From the NCBI GenBank assembly GCA_038373885.1, contig JAWZYV010011909.1, positions 558,001 through 622,000 on the forward strand: a stretch of DNA of 64,000 nucleotides, written 5' to 3'. Shown here piece after piece: positions 11,911 to 24,276 of the stretch (positions within the stretch are counted from its first letter, which is position 1; each line of letters starts with the position of its first letter). The notes under the pieces were generated by a model, which saw nothing but the letters and a program-made list of their open reading frames with translations, did no database searches and was not told the origin of the DNA. Made by a program: the position numbers and the translations under genes. The DNA comes from Cheiracanthium punctorium (Eukaryota; Arthropoda; Arachnida; Araneae; Cheiracanthiidae).

Positions 11911-14900
11911 AGAATACGCCTTAAGAATTTCGGTATGTATGTTTTTATGCATGGCTTTTCCATATGAAATTAGGTATATTTTGATAAATAATTATGATTT
12001 ACTGATTTTAAATTTAAAAAATCCAATTATTGCACTAGTTTTTGTTGAACTGACATTTATATACCTAGATGTATAATCAGTTATTATTTATGTGTCAAAT
12101 GCAATTTAACTATGTATTTGAATATTTAGCATTATTGTTCGTTGCTTTAATTACTCCTTTGGAACAGAAAATACTCTTTCTAAAAATGTTCAGGAGTATT
12201 TTTACTCTTCTGAAAAAATCCTAGATTGATCACTGGTTGACTGTAACTTTTTTTTTTTTTTAATTGCATTTTGTATTTAATTCTAATCAGTTTGTTGTCT
12301 CAAAAGAAAAATATTTTAAATTATGAAAATTTGATAAAATATTTCTTTTATAATTGCATTTAAGACAATCAAATTATTCAATAATTTGAAGTTTCCTTTA
12401 ATGCAGATTTGTTTAATCAAGATTTAACTGTATGGTGTGCACATATATCTGCGCATTTGGTATGTATTTTAGCCATCTTAAATGCACAAAATTTATGTGC
12501 AGAGATAAGTTTTTATTGCTTAAGCTTGTCTGCCAGTTGTTAATATTTATGTTTTGTGTTGAGTAGTTATAATTGCATTTTTGTAAATTAATAAAATGTC
12601 ACTACTTTATAAGTGTGCCTACCTGTGTACTTTCACAAGGGAGTCTCTAATTTTTAAAAACCATGGAATATTTGTTCTGGAAGCAAATATGTATTTTTAA
12701 GGTAGGAAGCTTTGCAATATCTAGTATTGAGCCCACATGATCTTGAAAATTTAACTTGGAATGAGCCTTAAACCTGTTAATGTTTTTACGAACAAATAAA
12801 ATCTACAAAAGTGACTGCTATTACATGTGCAAATAAGCATTGCATAACTGCTCTCTGGTATTTGGCTTTCAGTTTGTATTTTAGCCATTTTAATCACTTG
12901 TAATGCTGATTTTTATTTTTGCCCATTTCAAATGTATTCCATTTACTCAGCTGAGCAAATGCTTTTTGAAGTTTTAATACATTCAAGAAAAACCTACCTC
13001 ATCTTAGAAGTGCTTGAATAATCTGTTTAATCTATTACAATTATTTTCATACGAATGAAACATATTATACAAAGAGGTCAATTATGAAAAGTGATGTTTT
13101 TGTAGGAAAGATTATTTTTAGATTGTTGTATTCACAAAAACCATTTATTTTATCTTGATCTTGTATTTAATTAACTGAATCTTGTTTTGTGATTAAAATA
13201 GAGAGTTGAAATACATGTATAGAAAAATATCTTTTTTTGGAATAAGAAGCTAATTCATTTCCTAGTACTTTATAATTTAATAATGAATTAACTAAACTGC
13301 AAATTGTTTACCACCTATAGTTACACAATTTATAATTTTTGAAATACTAGTTTTTGTCGAATATTTTATATTGGCTTTTATAATACTGCATAGTTAGTTG
13401 TAATTGTTTAATGATTCTGTTTATAACAATGGGTTTGTCAATTCTTAAAAATGTATAGTTAATTGTATTTCATTTAACATAAACTAATTGATTTTTTCCC
13501 AAAAGTAACTGTGTTTTAATTCTCTGTTAAATTAAGTTGAAAGCCTTGAATACTGTATTTTAGGAACTACCAATAAGCTGTTTGGTGTTAATAGATTTAA
13601 TATTTTGTGAATTATTCATGTCCTAAATTGTACATAGATCTTTCAAAATTGCAGTTTCTTTATTGTGTGGTTTTTCTTGCTGCCCTTTCATATGACAAAG
13701 TTTGTATAGACCCATAAATAGCGAGGGGAAATAAAAAGTATTTAAGGGATTTTAAGCTGGAAGTTTAATTTTTCATGCATGCATTCAATGCAGAGTCTGT
13801 ATGCACAGCAGCTGTCATAATTCCTGTTAACAGTCTGTTTTCTTCCTTCATAATTGTCTTAAAATAGTGTAAATGAAAGTAAGATAAATATGGATTTCTA
13901 AACATTTTTAGAATTTTGTCTATATATTAAATTGCCTTTTAATAATCTGTACTAGGTTTTTTAATTGGAAGAATTATAAATAAATTTTCTCATCTCAGTT
14001 TACAATTGCTTTATTATCGCACAAAACTAAAATTGTATGTATATTTTTATCACAAATTTCAATTTAAAAAGAAAACATGCATTTGTTTTTGCAAACAAAC
14101 CCCGTAGAAAGTTATCAAGCCTTATATTTATTATAAGTATAATTTAAAAAATAAGTAGGAATCCTCTTTCAGTGTCCTGAAAATTTTCTTTTCAAAGTTG
14201 ACAATTCTGTGACAATATTGCTCAAGCTTTAACACTAGTGCTAATAAATATCTAAAATGTGTGAAAAAAAAAATTCCAAAATATATTTTGTTTTTTATGA
14301 AAACAGATATAATACAGGGCTAAATTACCTTAATGCTTTGCAATGTTTGCAACATTAGATCATGAACTAACTAAATGCCCAAGCCACCACTTTTGAGACA
14401 TTCTATTTTTTTCTCTGAATTAACTTTACTTTGAGGGCTCTCTTCAGTTTTTTGGTTAGCTGACATTTGTTTATTTACGAAGAAAAGAAGGTTTAAACAC
14501 TCACAAGGAACACCAAAACTATATAAAATCAAGGGATGACCAGGAAAAATAAAATTAACCTTTGTGTACTATATATGAGGGTTTTTACTTACTTTGTTTA
14601 TAAGCTGTATTTTTTTTTTCAAAGCTCTTCTAAGTTATAATTTAATTGCCAGCATTTAAAAAAAGAGGGTGAGTGAAGGGAAACCACTGCATTTTGTAAT
14701 AAGTGCCAAAGCACAGCTTAGTGCAGAAGGTAATAATAAATAAGCAGCAAGAATCAACATATAAGACACCAATAAAAAAAAATTTAGCCAATTTCAGCAT
14801 GCATTTCATGCTGACGTCAGTGCTAAAATGAAAATGGCAAAGTTTATATTGAAAAAGTGGGCATTCAAGATAGTATTTAGGAAAGCAAGAATCCAAAAGA

Positions 14901-16206
14901 GGGTGTCATATTATAGTGATAGAAAAATTCTAGATAAGAATAATTATTTTAAGAATATTGTGTAATAAAAGCAAGAACCCTCAAACTATTTGGAGAAAAC
15001 TGTTATCTGACAATCACTGTACATAATAGTTGATGTTTCTTTTCAAAACTTTCTTGTTAAATTCACATTTACTTGTTTAACAGTCTATCATTTCTAAATT
15101 GAACTTGGCATTATACTGCCTAGTAATAAATGCCATCTCTGGGAGAAAAAATGTATTAATAACTTGATTCACTATTTCAGTGAATAGAACATGTTTTTAG
15201 GTTACCCCAACATGACTATTGCCATTTTTTAAAAGTATGGACTTGGTCCACTATGGTTGTGAATCCCTCAATTAAAGAAAATATTTCATCATTTAACTGT
15301 TCTTTTCTGCCAAGATTTTATGCACTTTCATATTTTTGTGTGCAGGATATGACGTGTAGTGCATCTGATAAGCACCCTGCTAATCACCTGTAGATATTTG
15401 ATTATTTTTACTGTACATGTGTAAGTGTACATGCTTTTTGTTCTCCAAAAATAAGTAATTGACAATTAATTCAAAATAATCAGAAATAAATATGTGAATG
15501 TTTATGACTGGTTTACTTTTCTGCTTGTCTTTATGTTTGTACAAGTTTATAAAATTATGCACTTTATGTACAAAGGAAAATTATTTGTTTTTATCAAAAT
15601 TTTCATGTTATTTGTGTATAAAAAATTTTTATAGTTCTTTTGAATATTTATTTACAAATGTTATTGTGCTTTACTTATTAATTATCATTGATCACCACTG
15701 AAAATTTTGTCAGACATTATGAAGCTGCAATATGTAATTCTATCAAATTAATGCATTCGAAAGAATGTTCTGATTTTCCTGCTGGGTGGTCAGTAAAACT
15801 TGTCAGGAGAACCCTGATTATTATTTGAAATTGAAATGATGTCACTGAATTAATTTTTGCAGACCATAACAATAAAAATGAATTCAGTGCACCAAAATAG
15901 CAGTAGACGCAGTAATTTAATTTCTGAATATAAATGTTTTTAAAAATCTCAGTATTTTAAGTATTTTAGAAAAACAAAGCTCATTAAAATTTGATTTAAA
16001 CAATATTTCCTTGTCCATTGAATCACATCTCTGTTTGCTAAAAGCTGCCTTTAGTGAAAAGGGCTTTTACAATTCCATTTAGGAGATGTCTATGTATTTT
16101 TTTGTTTGTAATATATAGCTATTTATATATTCATTATTTTAATTTAATTATTTTAGACTTACGGATTTTAATTTGCTTTTTATGCTATCATTTATTTAAT
16201 CTCATT

Positions 16207-16256
16207 TCTTTCTTTCTCTCTCTCTCTCTCTCTTTTTTTTTTTTTTTTTTTTTTTT
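16207..16256. repeat. (TC)n plus poly-T simple repeat
   Basis: TTTC/TCTC units followed by a run of about 24 T, ending in CTCC. Confidence 0.85.
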
Positions 16257-16369
16257 CTCCCCAAAATAAATATCTGCCATTTTAAGTTATCATTGTAGAC
16301 ATACCATATTTTGTAGCTGCTTATTTGTTGATATTTCTGATATTTTCTTGTGCTAGTTGGTGGTTTTAC

Positions 16370-16375
16370 AATAAA
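16370..16375 (+). terminator. Candidate distal polyadenylation signal
   Basis: AATAAA preceded by GT-rich sequence and followed by TTTTGAACTAGTTTG. It would end the + strand transcript that contains the exon at 6712-6894, if the whole tract is 3' UTR. Position and context are suggestive only. Confidence 0.3.
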
Positions 16376-16439
16376 ATGAGTTTTGAACTAGTTTGAAGAG
16401 AATTTTCATCACTTTCTTTATTTATTGTATAGACTCCTG

Positions 16440-16790
16440 CTACACCACAAACTATCTTACACGAATAGATATTACTCCTCATCTGCAACCCAAGCAGGCG
16501 GCCCTGTAGATAAACTATAGAGTCGAAAGGGACCGAAATGTCGGGTGCACAACTAGATGTTACAGCAATCCTGAATATAAAGTTTCAACATTCTATGTCT
16601 AATAGTTTTTGAGATATGTGCGTTTAATGAATTTCGGCCCGTAGAGCGTAATGTATTTAGAATCTTTTGGGTGGTCCTGTAGATAAATGATCCAGTTGAT
16701 TGGGACCAAAACTGTATTAACATCCAGTGTCATCCACTGCAAGTTTAAAAAAATGTATTTGAACTTGAGTGGATGCATAAAAAAGTATTT
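16440..16790. repeat. Diverged copy of the Hp1-arm monomer (about 175 bp units)
   Basis: Contains TGCACAACTAGATGTTACA, CTAATAGTTTTTGAGATATG and GAGCGTAATGTATTTAGAAT in the same order as the tandem monomers in the inverted-repeat arms at 53658-54175. Roughly two units are present, clearly older than the copies in the FAAH2 intron. Confidence 0.65.
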
Positions 16791-16983
16791 TATTAATGAT
16801 TGAAAATTTGTACAAGATATATATAGGGACAGTGTGACCTAATAGTAGGAATTGAAAAAAGTAAAATGCAGCTGTCAGAAAAAAGAAGATACAAAGAGTG
16901 CTTTTACAAGATGGGTGGGGGGTCTGAATTGAAAAAAAAATTCTAAAAGCTTTTGTTTTTATTTAATCTGTTTGGTTTTATAA

Positions 16984-17550
16984 TAGACTAGCTGAAGTAC
17001 CCATTCTTCGCACGGAATGAATATTGTTAAACCAAAAAATACAAATGGAAAATAAATAAATAAATATTAAACATATTTTTAGATTTAATTGCCTTAAAAA
17101 CTGTTTTAAAATATTCGTTAGGCATACTCTATCTATACTTGATCTTTCTAAATACTGTTTGAAATGTGCATCATAATGTCGTATTTGCTTTTCTTGTTCC
17201 ATAAAATACTTCTTCAAAAATCGAAATCTATATTAAAATCGCCTACTAAAACTGTTTTAATCCTCACCAGGCATATTCTAAGCATACTTCACCTTTATTT
17301 ACATGAATATAGGCACCAATATTCCAATTAAATAAACAGTGGGGCTAGGCAATTTCCCGACAAACATGGAAGATATAGTTAAGCTGGCTCCAATTTCGGA
17401 AACTTAATTTTTTATGCCAAATTTGGCAATAAATCACCAAAAAGGGGCAAACCTTCGCGACTTTTCATGTTTAATCTGGCAACCCTTAAAAAGTCATTCG
17501 CCCTTTCACCAGGTAGACAAATTTTTTTCTGAAATTAACAGCACTCGAGA
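16984..17550. repeat. Dispersed repeat, A-type monomers
   Basis: Starts with GACTAGCTGAAGTACCC, which also occurs at 19281-19297. It carries units with ATCTATATTAAAATCGCC and a Tyr/Phe-rich spurious minus-strand ORF. The same units form the array at 26370-28000. A following block with GCCAAATTTGGC-like sequence has its counterpart near 28035-28080, so the two loci are copies of one composite repeat. Confidence 0.6.
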
Positions 17551-17559
17551 GGTAAAGCA

Positions 17560-18061
17560 CCTTTTTGAGGTCAAAAAATCTTGAAAAGAATGTTTATGAA
17601 TTTGTGTTCTTTACATTTTAATGCAAGATTTTTAAGGTTGTCTTAATTTTCGTTCGAAACATGAAAACAACGCTTTGGGCCCTTACACCAGTTTATACAC
17701 GAATACTAAAAAACCCTGAAAATGTTCGTGTTCGCTACATTTTAAAGAAAGAATTTTATGCCTATCTCCTTTTCCTTTCGAGTTACGATGGTAAATTTGA
17801 AAACAACGTTTTGACCTTTTTATCCTGTTTTGATGCGAATTTTAAAAAATTCTGAAAATGATTGTAAGTCGTTTGTGTTCACTATATTTTTATGGAAGAA
17901 TTTTAGGCTATCTCGTTTTCTTTTGATATAGCAAGGGAAATATGAAAAGAGACGTCAAAAACATTTTGGTTCCTTACCCTCGTTTAGGTGCAAATTCTAA
18001 AAAACCCTTAAAATGATTTTTAGGTATTTCTGTTAGCCTCAAAATTCTTGCTTTAAAATGT

Positions 18062-18093
<32 letters not shown>

Positions 18094-18600
18094 CTTCTGA
18101 GCCGCAGATATAAAAGAAAATGTGAAAAGAACGATAAAAACGTTTTGACTCCTTATCCCCGTTTGGGCGCGAATTCTGAAAAACCTTGATAATGATTTTT
18201 ACTTCTGAGATATAAAAGGAAATGTGAAAAGAACGTTTTGGCCCCTTAACCCCGTTTGGATGAAAATTCTAAAAAATCCTGAAAATGACTTTTAGGTATT
18301 TCTATTAGTTACATTTTAAAGCAAGAGTTTTACGGCTATCTCTTTTTACCTCTGAGATATGAACATACATGAGAAAAGAACGTTTTGGCCCCCTCATCCC
18401 TGTTAGGGTGCGAATTTCAAAAAACCCTGAAATTAATTTTGAGTTATTTGTATTAGTTACATCTTAAAGCAAGAATTTCACGGCTATCTCTTTTCCCCCT
18501 GAGATACGAAGGGAAACGTGAAAAGAACGTTTTGGGTCGCCACCCCCGTCTGGGTTCGAAATTTTCAAAAATCGCTTCTTAAATGACTCCTTTGGCACAA
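17560..18600. repeat. Diverged tandem array, B-type monomers (mostly about 140-170 bp)
   Basis: The phrase ACGTTTTGGCCCCTTA with a following CCCGTTTGGGTGCGAATTCT recurs, with divergence, near 17671, 17808, 17969, 18141, 18232, 18381 and 18519. Each unit has an AAAAACCCTGAAAATGA part and most also a CGGCTATCTCTTTT part. Non-coding. The unit starting near 18141 is shortened, so spacing is irregular. Confidence 0.75.
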
Positions 18601-18690
18601 AAGCTATAAGCTCGTAAAATTTCTTGTCTCTATCTCTGGTAGATTTGGCTGGGAGATGATCGTATGTCAGTCAGGACATCTTCCTTTATA

Positions 18691-19271
18691 CAAAGGGCAT
18701 TCCATAAAAACTGAGAGTTATTTTTTTACGTAGTGGCAACACCGCGAAACTAAAAAATAGAAGTGCAGTCGATTTTTTCAAACTGTTAACTGTACGTTTA
18801 TAGAAAATTCTATACGAAGCAGACGATTTTATTTTCCTTGTTCCGTGCTTGTTTAAAGAACTGTTTTATTTGCCCTACAGAAATGGAGATGAGTGATTCA
18901 GAGTTAAAAAACGAAATGCGTTGTGCCCTAAAATTTTGCTATCGTTTGGGCAAAACAGCTCCAGAAACAGTTAAGTTAATGAAAGAAACTTACAAAGACA
19001 AAAGTTTTGGTGAGTACGATTTTTAGATGGCATGGTGATTTCAAGAAAGGCCGTTTGTCTGTAGAACTTTTATTTCAGCAGTGGAGGGTTCTTTGAAGCA
19101 GCTTCCAGAAAAGGGCTTCTCTACTTGTTTTGAAAAGTCGGTTGAACGATGGGATCATTGCATATCATCTGACGGAAGGTATTTTGAAAAAAGAATGATG
19201 TATTTTTTTCTTGTAAATATATTTCTTGATTTTTTATGATTTTACTCTTAGTTTTTATGGAATGCCCTTTG
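18691..19271 (+). mobile_element. Mariner-like deletion derivative (581 bp)
   Basis: Termini CAAAGGGCATTCCATAAAAA are perfect inverted repeats, and TA dinucleotides flank both sides (18689-18690, 19272-19273), the mariner target signature. The interior keeps the beginning and the very end of a transposase gene and lacks the catalytic core, so the element cannot move by itself. At 581 bp it is under half the usual mariner length of about 1.3 kb. It sits immediately downstream of the B-monomer array. Confidence 0.9.
18883..19185 (+). pseudogene. Mariner transposase remnant (N-terminal HTH joined to C-terminal tail)
   Basis: From the ATG at 18883 the frame gives an N-terminal helix-turn-helix of the mariner type: MRCALKFCYRLGKTAPETV, then KLMKETYKD. 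A stop at 19024-19026 breaks it. In a neighbouring frame the HTH continues as WHGDFKKGRLSVE. Shortly after, a C-terminal motif FEKSVERWDHCISSDGRYF appears near 19125-19185. In intact mariner proteins the DD34D catalytic domain lies between these parts, and it is deleted here. Dead remnant; only N- and C-terminal pieces survive. Family assignment is confident, but the exact relative is not named. Confidence 0.8.
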
Positions 19272-19344
19272 TATATAGAGACTAGCTGAAGTACCCGTTA
19301 TCTCTTACATTTTTGGTGATATCTCTTACATTTGGCTCGAAATC

Positions 19345-19440
19345 ACCAAGCCTTTATACAGTCGAGTCCCTGAAATCTGAGTTGATCGGAACCGACCCCA
19401 TCTCGGGTCATGCCAACTGCGTTGTAAAATCGATTTTTTT
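19345..19440. repeat. Possible pogo/Tigger-like terminus
   Basis: ACAGTCGAGTCCCTGAAATC resembles the TACAGTCRA-type ends of pogo-like MITEs elsewhere in the window (42489, 57191, 63671). I did not find a matching opposite end. Confidence 0.3.
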
Positions 19441-19632
19441 TTTTCAATCGGTTTTATTTATGTACATTACGGTGTTACTTATTTTGAATGCCTACACCCT
19501 AGTTTGCTTCAATATTAACTCGTTCAAACTTTGGATCGATAAATCTTTTTTAACTTTTCGCTGAATATGAAGGTTTTCGTGAACCTAGAAAAAAAATATT
19601 AAAAGAAAAAAGGAAGAAAATCTGAATAGGGA

Positions 19633-21294
19633 CATAGGCGTAGAGTTATATGGGCCCGTGGGGCTCGAGCCCCCCCAATAAATTGTGAATAGGGGCTGAG
19701 CCCACCCAATAATTTACCACTAAATACAGAAAACTAATTTATACAAACATAAAAAAAAATATTTCACGCCAATTACAAAGGTTTAAAAAAAAATTTACTT
19801 GTACTTTTAAAAATTTTCTTCTTTTGATTTCAATCATGATTTAGTATTCATTGTGACGCCACGTAACACACAATGTTACTATAAGCTGCCCTCGCCAGGC
19901 TCTGGCTAATTAAAATCAGATTATGCAATGTAAAGTATGAAATGTATGAAATGAAGTTCAGATGTGTCTAAAATGTACTATCTCATCCAAAATGGTTTTT
20001 TTTTCCTCCTTTGGATTTTTTACTTTGCTTCTATTTTTAACTTATTACATGGTAGGCAGATACTAACATGGATACTTACCGTACATGGGTGTAGAATTTT
20101 ATGGACCCTGGGCCATCGGGCGATTGCCCGATGGGCCGGTGCTCTATAGAACAAAAGGGCCTAAACCCGCAATTTCGCAACGCAACATTTGAAAGGTGGG
20201 GGGGACTATGTATGTTGTATGCTGAATAATGTGGCTCCGGTATCTAAACTAGATAAAGATTAAAATTTCAATGAGCTTTATAAAACATTTCAAAAACACA
20301 CATTGGGACAAGCAGGGTACAATACAAAAGCGAAAAAACTAGCACCTACGCGAAACGGAAGCTCGAGGCCGACGCGACGATCCCCACTTCCTTAAAATAG
20401 AGAATTGGAAAAGGCTGACTTATCTAAAAATTGTAAACATCACTGTCTATGCACCTTTATATACACTTAGGTCATACCAGACCCATAATGACTCAAAACT
20501 ATCTTAAAAGCACCTGTCAGAGTGAGAAAATGTGTTTAAAAAAAAAAAAAAAAAGAAAAAAGAACATTAGCACACCCATATTCGTGTGAAAAAATGAAAT
20601 AAATAGACGATAACTCTAAATTTACAATTTTTTTCCGTGTGTGTGTGTTTGACGTTATATGCTGTATTTTAATTTAGTTGAAACGTAATGTATTATTAGT
20701 GATGTTAATAAAACAAAACAAAAGAATGTTCAAAGCTTTCTTTTACGTATAGAGAAATTTTTAATTACCATTTCTAGACAGCCCCACCCGTGGCCGAGCA
20801 CAAAGCGCCTTCAATTAGGAGATGGAAGGTGCCTGATTCAAGCCCAAGACACGTCCGCCAACATAACCGTTCGGAGTTTTCCGTGGTTTTATTCGAAACT
20901 TAGAGTAAATTTGGGTTAAGACCACTTAGAAAGACTGCCAAGGAGGGCACTCCCCATCGGTCTATACCCCTAGTGTAGATAAATGGCCGTAATACCACGA
21001 AAATAAATCTAGATTACTTATGGCCCGTTGAAAAAAGAAGAAACAGAATTTGCTGCAGGTGTTAAAAATACTTCAAAACGTTATTTTAAAATTAGCTGAG
21101 TCCGATATTTCTTCTTTTCCCCACAGAGTCTGTGGAAAGAAAAGCCAAATAAATACAAAACACGAATTTTGCATTGGCTGACTTATATGCTAAAACAGAA
21201 AATTAGTTAAGTGATTTCAATTTTGCCTCTAATTGAGTAAATTATAGGAGGGGCTCGTGCCCCATCCATGTTCCCGTATAACTCTAGGCCTGTA
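19633..21294. mobile_element. hAT-C-like element, decayed, carrying a nested SINE
   Basis: The left end CATAGGCGTAGAGTTATATG matches the hAT-C family (24659-25313, 48513-49384). The right end reads, reverse-complemented, CAGGCCTAGAGTTATACGGG. The first several hundred bases are near-identical to the other copies (GGGGCTGAGCCCACCC, ATTGTGACGCCACGT). A clean target duplication is not visible and the right half diverges, so the right boundary may belong to a fused relative. A SINE lies inside at 20781-21007. A short hairpin CATCGGGCG...CGCCCGATG-like occurs near 20115-20136. Confidence 0.55.
20781..21007 (+). mobile_element. tRNA-derived SINE
   Basis: The head has a box A-like GTGGCCGAGC and a box B-like GATTCAAGCCC about 50 bp apart, typical of RNA polymerase III internal promoters. 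A central block AACCGTTCGGAGTTTTCCG is shared word for word with the copies at 46716-46940 and 62334-62548. The tail has a GGAGGGCACTCC-like block and ends GATAAATGGCCGTAAT. Non-coding; it would need LINE proteins for movement. Confidence 0.75.
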
Positions 21295-21891
21295 ATCTGA
21301 GTATCTAAGACAAGTTCCTTAACTAAAACGCCAACAGCCTCCATTAAGTGAGTAGGCGTGAGGACTAACTGATCAATCTTTCTTTTAATTTTTAACTAAT
21401 TTTCTTTAACTATTAATGATTATTCTAAATCATAAAGAATCTTACCCAATTCATTTAAAAATGGATTATACATAGATGCATATCATAAGACCTGATAAAG
21501 TTAAAATAAGCTCATCAAATTTGAAATAAACTGAAATGCTAAAATTTTTTATTTGGCTAAAATTTAAAATTCCACTCAATTCTGCAATTTCTGCATAATC
21601 TAATTTCTGGTACCTTATCATAGCAATAAACCAGTTTTAAAAGTGTACTTGTTGAAAATCTATTTCGAATTTTTGATTGTACAATTGTACAAAAGATAAG
21701 GTTGAAAAAATATTTCTATAGCAGCATTGCTTGCTGGACGAAGAAGAGGGTGTACAAGTAATCTGGATGTGTACAGGTAATGAGCAAAAATCATTAGAAA
21801 TTTCACAAACTTTCGACACACTTTTCATCATTTATCAGCCTTGACAGTTATGACTATTTTTTCTGTAAAATAGATATGGGAATTGGGTCTT

Positions 21892-22395
21892 CTTCTTTTA
21901 ATTCAGAATTAATACCTCATGTTATAAAGTCAGACTTAGTTTCTCTTAACCACGCTTCCCTTCATTCTTATAATTTAAATATTCACCTCTGTACTTTGAA
22001 TGTAGTAAATATACTACAAGATGACACGGCAGAATGGCTTGTTCAAATCTCTACTTTAGAGAATAATGAAGTTTCAAAATTTTAGATAGAAATTCACGCC
22101 ATTACATGGCACACACCTGCTATGATAGCTGAATGATTTTGTATTCTTTTAATCCAGAGTTAATACCGCATGTTATAAAGTCAGAATTAGTTTCTCTTAA
22201 CCATGCTTCCCTTCATTCTTTATAATTTAAATATTCACATCTATACTTCGGGTGTAGTAAATGTACTACAAGGTGACATGGCAGAATGGCTTGTTCAAAT
22301 TTCTACTTTTGAGAATAATGAGGTTTTAAATTTTTAGATAGAGATACACACCATTACATGGCACGCATCTGCTATGATAGCTCAATGGTTTTGTA
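21892..22395. repeat. Tandem duplication of about 250 bp
   Basis: Two direct copies starting TTCTTTTAATTCAGAATTAA and TTCTTTTAATCCAGAGTTAA, both ending near CTGCTATGATAGCT. The first copy is open for about 64 codons; the second has the same frame broken by a 1-bp insertion. The open frame may therefore be chance or a dead gene fragment. I do not recognise the peptide. Confidence 0.85.
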
Positions 22396-23950
22396 TAGTG
22401 TCCAAGGCAATTGATACTGTTTTATAAGTCTTTACTAGTCTTTGAAATTGAAATCCTGAATACGATTCACAATGTTTGATCCATTTCTTCATAGTGTTCA
22501 TTAGCCATTTCTAAATGCTATTTCATTATTGTTTCCTTTGTTTCATTAGCAATTATGGTTTACTTTTAATTCTGAGTTCGAGACTTTGATTCAAAGTAGG
22601 TTAAATAGTAGACAATTAAATTAAATGAAGTTATTACACGATTTCTTTACCCAACTAAAGTTTTACTTTACCTTCATAATCTTCTAATCAATATTTAACT
22701 TCAAATTTTCCCAACAGAGAAAGCTGGTAAGTAAAGTATTTAAGATCTGTATGTTTATGTATTTTTCTCATTAAATGAAATTAATCTATGTGCCTATCAG
22801 TTTATTAATTAAAAATATTTGACAGACTATTAAAATAATGACAATAACTCTGAACAGTAATCAAAATTTAGTTTCTGAATATAACTACTTCTAAGTATCT
22901 AATGATAAAAATGTAAATTGAGAATTTAAAGCATGCTAAAATAATTTAATTGTATTTAATTAGCTAAAACATTTTAATTAAACTCAGATAAACAAACGTA
23001 ATAATTCTTAGTTCACCAAGTAATGTACCGAAACATGCACCTTTACAATATGTTATATTTAATAATTGCGTACTAAATTTGAGTAATTTAATTTTTGCCA
23101 TTTTTCCCCCAATTTCCTGATTTTTATCAGTTTTTGCCACTGTCGTAGCAAAAGTATCTTTATGCAGGAAAGTTGCCCAACTATGTTTACAAATAAATAA
23201 ATAAATAAAATAAAAGCCACATTCACCTAACCAGAATACTATGATCACCTAATATTTAAGTTTAACTACGGCCACCTTCGGCTCATTTGCTATATATTTT
23301 TGTAAATATGTATATTATGTTTCACATTCTTTTATTAACTGAATTAACTTTATAGAACGAATTTAAAATGTTATGTATGTATGTATGTATTGTTCGTTTA
23401 GTTTTTAGTATGGTTTTATTGTTTGGTGGTCAATTAAATAATTAAAAAATATTATATTGAAAACTCGGTATTATTTTATTTCATTCTCATTATCAAGTTA
23501 TGTTAGGCATAGGCGCATCCATGGAGGAGGCTAAACACTAAAGGGTCTGATCACTCCTCCTCCCAAAGTTAAAAATCAAAATGAAATTTTCTTCAAAGTC
23601 TTCAGAGACTTTGATTATGAATTAAATATTTTAAGTTGTCTTGAAAAAACTTAATAAAAATTTGGTATTTAATACATTTTTCTCTATATGCATATGCAAT
23701 GAACTCGATTTAAGTCATTGAGGGATAACTTAGGACGCTATAAGCGAGTGCGTTGTAAGCGAGGTTCGCACTTTAGGTGTGTGATTGAATCTATAGATAA
23801 TATCTTAACGTTATAAGAGTTCATTATATCAGAATTCAGCAAAATTTGTGCATCCTCCCCCCCCCCCAGCTAAACTAATATCCTGCATGCGCCCGAATGA
23901 TGTTAGGGGGCCGGTCTGTTCGAATCGCCCGGGCCGTTTCAGTGGTCCAG
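22396..23950. other. AT-rich stretch, nothing recognised
   Basis: No splice-flanked ORF or complete element. A few simple repeats occur: (AAAT)n near 23190-23210 and (ATGT)n near 23370-23390. A segment at 23700-23830 with CGCTATAAGCGAGTGCGTT resembles part of a pogo-like repeat but has no clear ends. Confidence 0.5.
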
Positions 23951-23953
23951 TCC

Positions 23954-24276
23954 GGCCCTGTATGGACCCATAGAGCTCGAGCGCCTCCAATAATTTACAC
24001 TTATATATAGTAAGTAAGTTATATGTATGTGAATCAGTGGCGTAGCCACAAATTTTTCATGGGGAGGGGTGGGGGGTTACAACTTCTGCAACTCACATAT
24101 ATGTATACGGGTGTATGATAAGGGAGTGAAGAATATACACTTTCTATGGCAAAAAATTCCTCATGGGGGGGATTATGACCCCCTAACTCCCCCCCCCTTG
24201 GCTACGCCTCTGACGTGAATATATGTGGTTATGGGGCCCGGCCCCCCCCAATAATTTTGAAAACTTTACGCTTATG
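23954..24276. mobile_element. hAT-C right-end copy (5' truncated) with nested G-MITE
   Basis: Contains GAGCTCGAGCGCCTCCAATA and ends AACTTTACGCTTATG, the hAT-C right terminus. The G-MITE at 24035-24212 lies at the same internal position as in the two other hAT-C copies. Confidence 0.65.
24035..24212. mobile_element. G-MITE copy 2
   Basis: Termini CAGTGGCGTAGCCAC and TTGGCTACGCCTCTG. Flanking octamers ATGTGAAT and ACGTGAAT match at 7 of 8. The internal landmark ATATATGTATACGGGTGTAT is shared with the other copies. Inserted in hAT-C. Confidence 0.85.

Larger units (their letters stand above)
11911..16396. other. AT-rich tract with no recognised element; possible distal 3' UTR
   Basis: About 4.5 kb with no transposon termini, no tandem arrays and no splice-flanked ORF, in contrast to the repeat-dense DNA on both sides. 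It ends with a canonical AATAAA at 16370-16375 followed by GT-rich sequence. Old unique sequence kept free of insertions is compatible with a very long 3' UTR or a conserved intergenic region. The UTR reading is an inference. Confidence 0.35.

Noticed and set aside
6895..16396. Additional exons of the 6712 gene further right
   Set aside because: A stop codon followed by AT-rich DNA with poly(A) signals, and no splice-flanked frames, argues that 6712-6894 is the last coding exon.
23700..23830. Possible second pogo-like MITE (TATAAGCGAG words)
   Set aside because: No inverted partner or TA-flanked end could be found.
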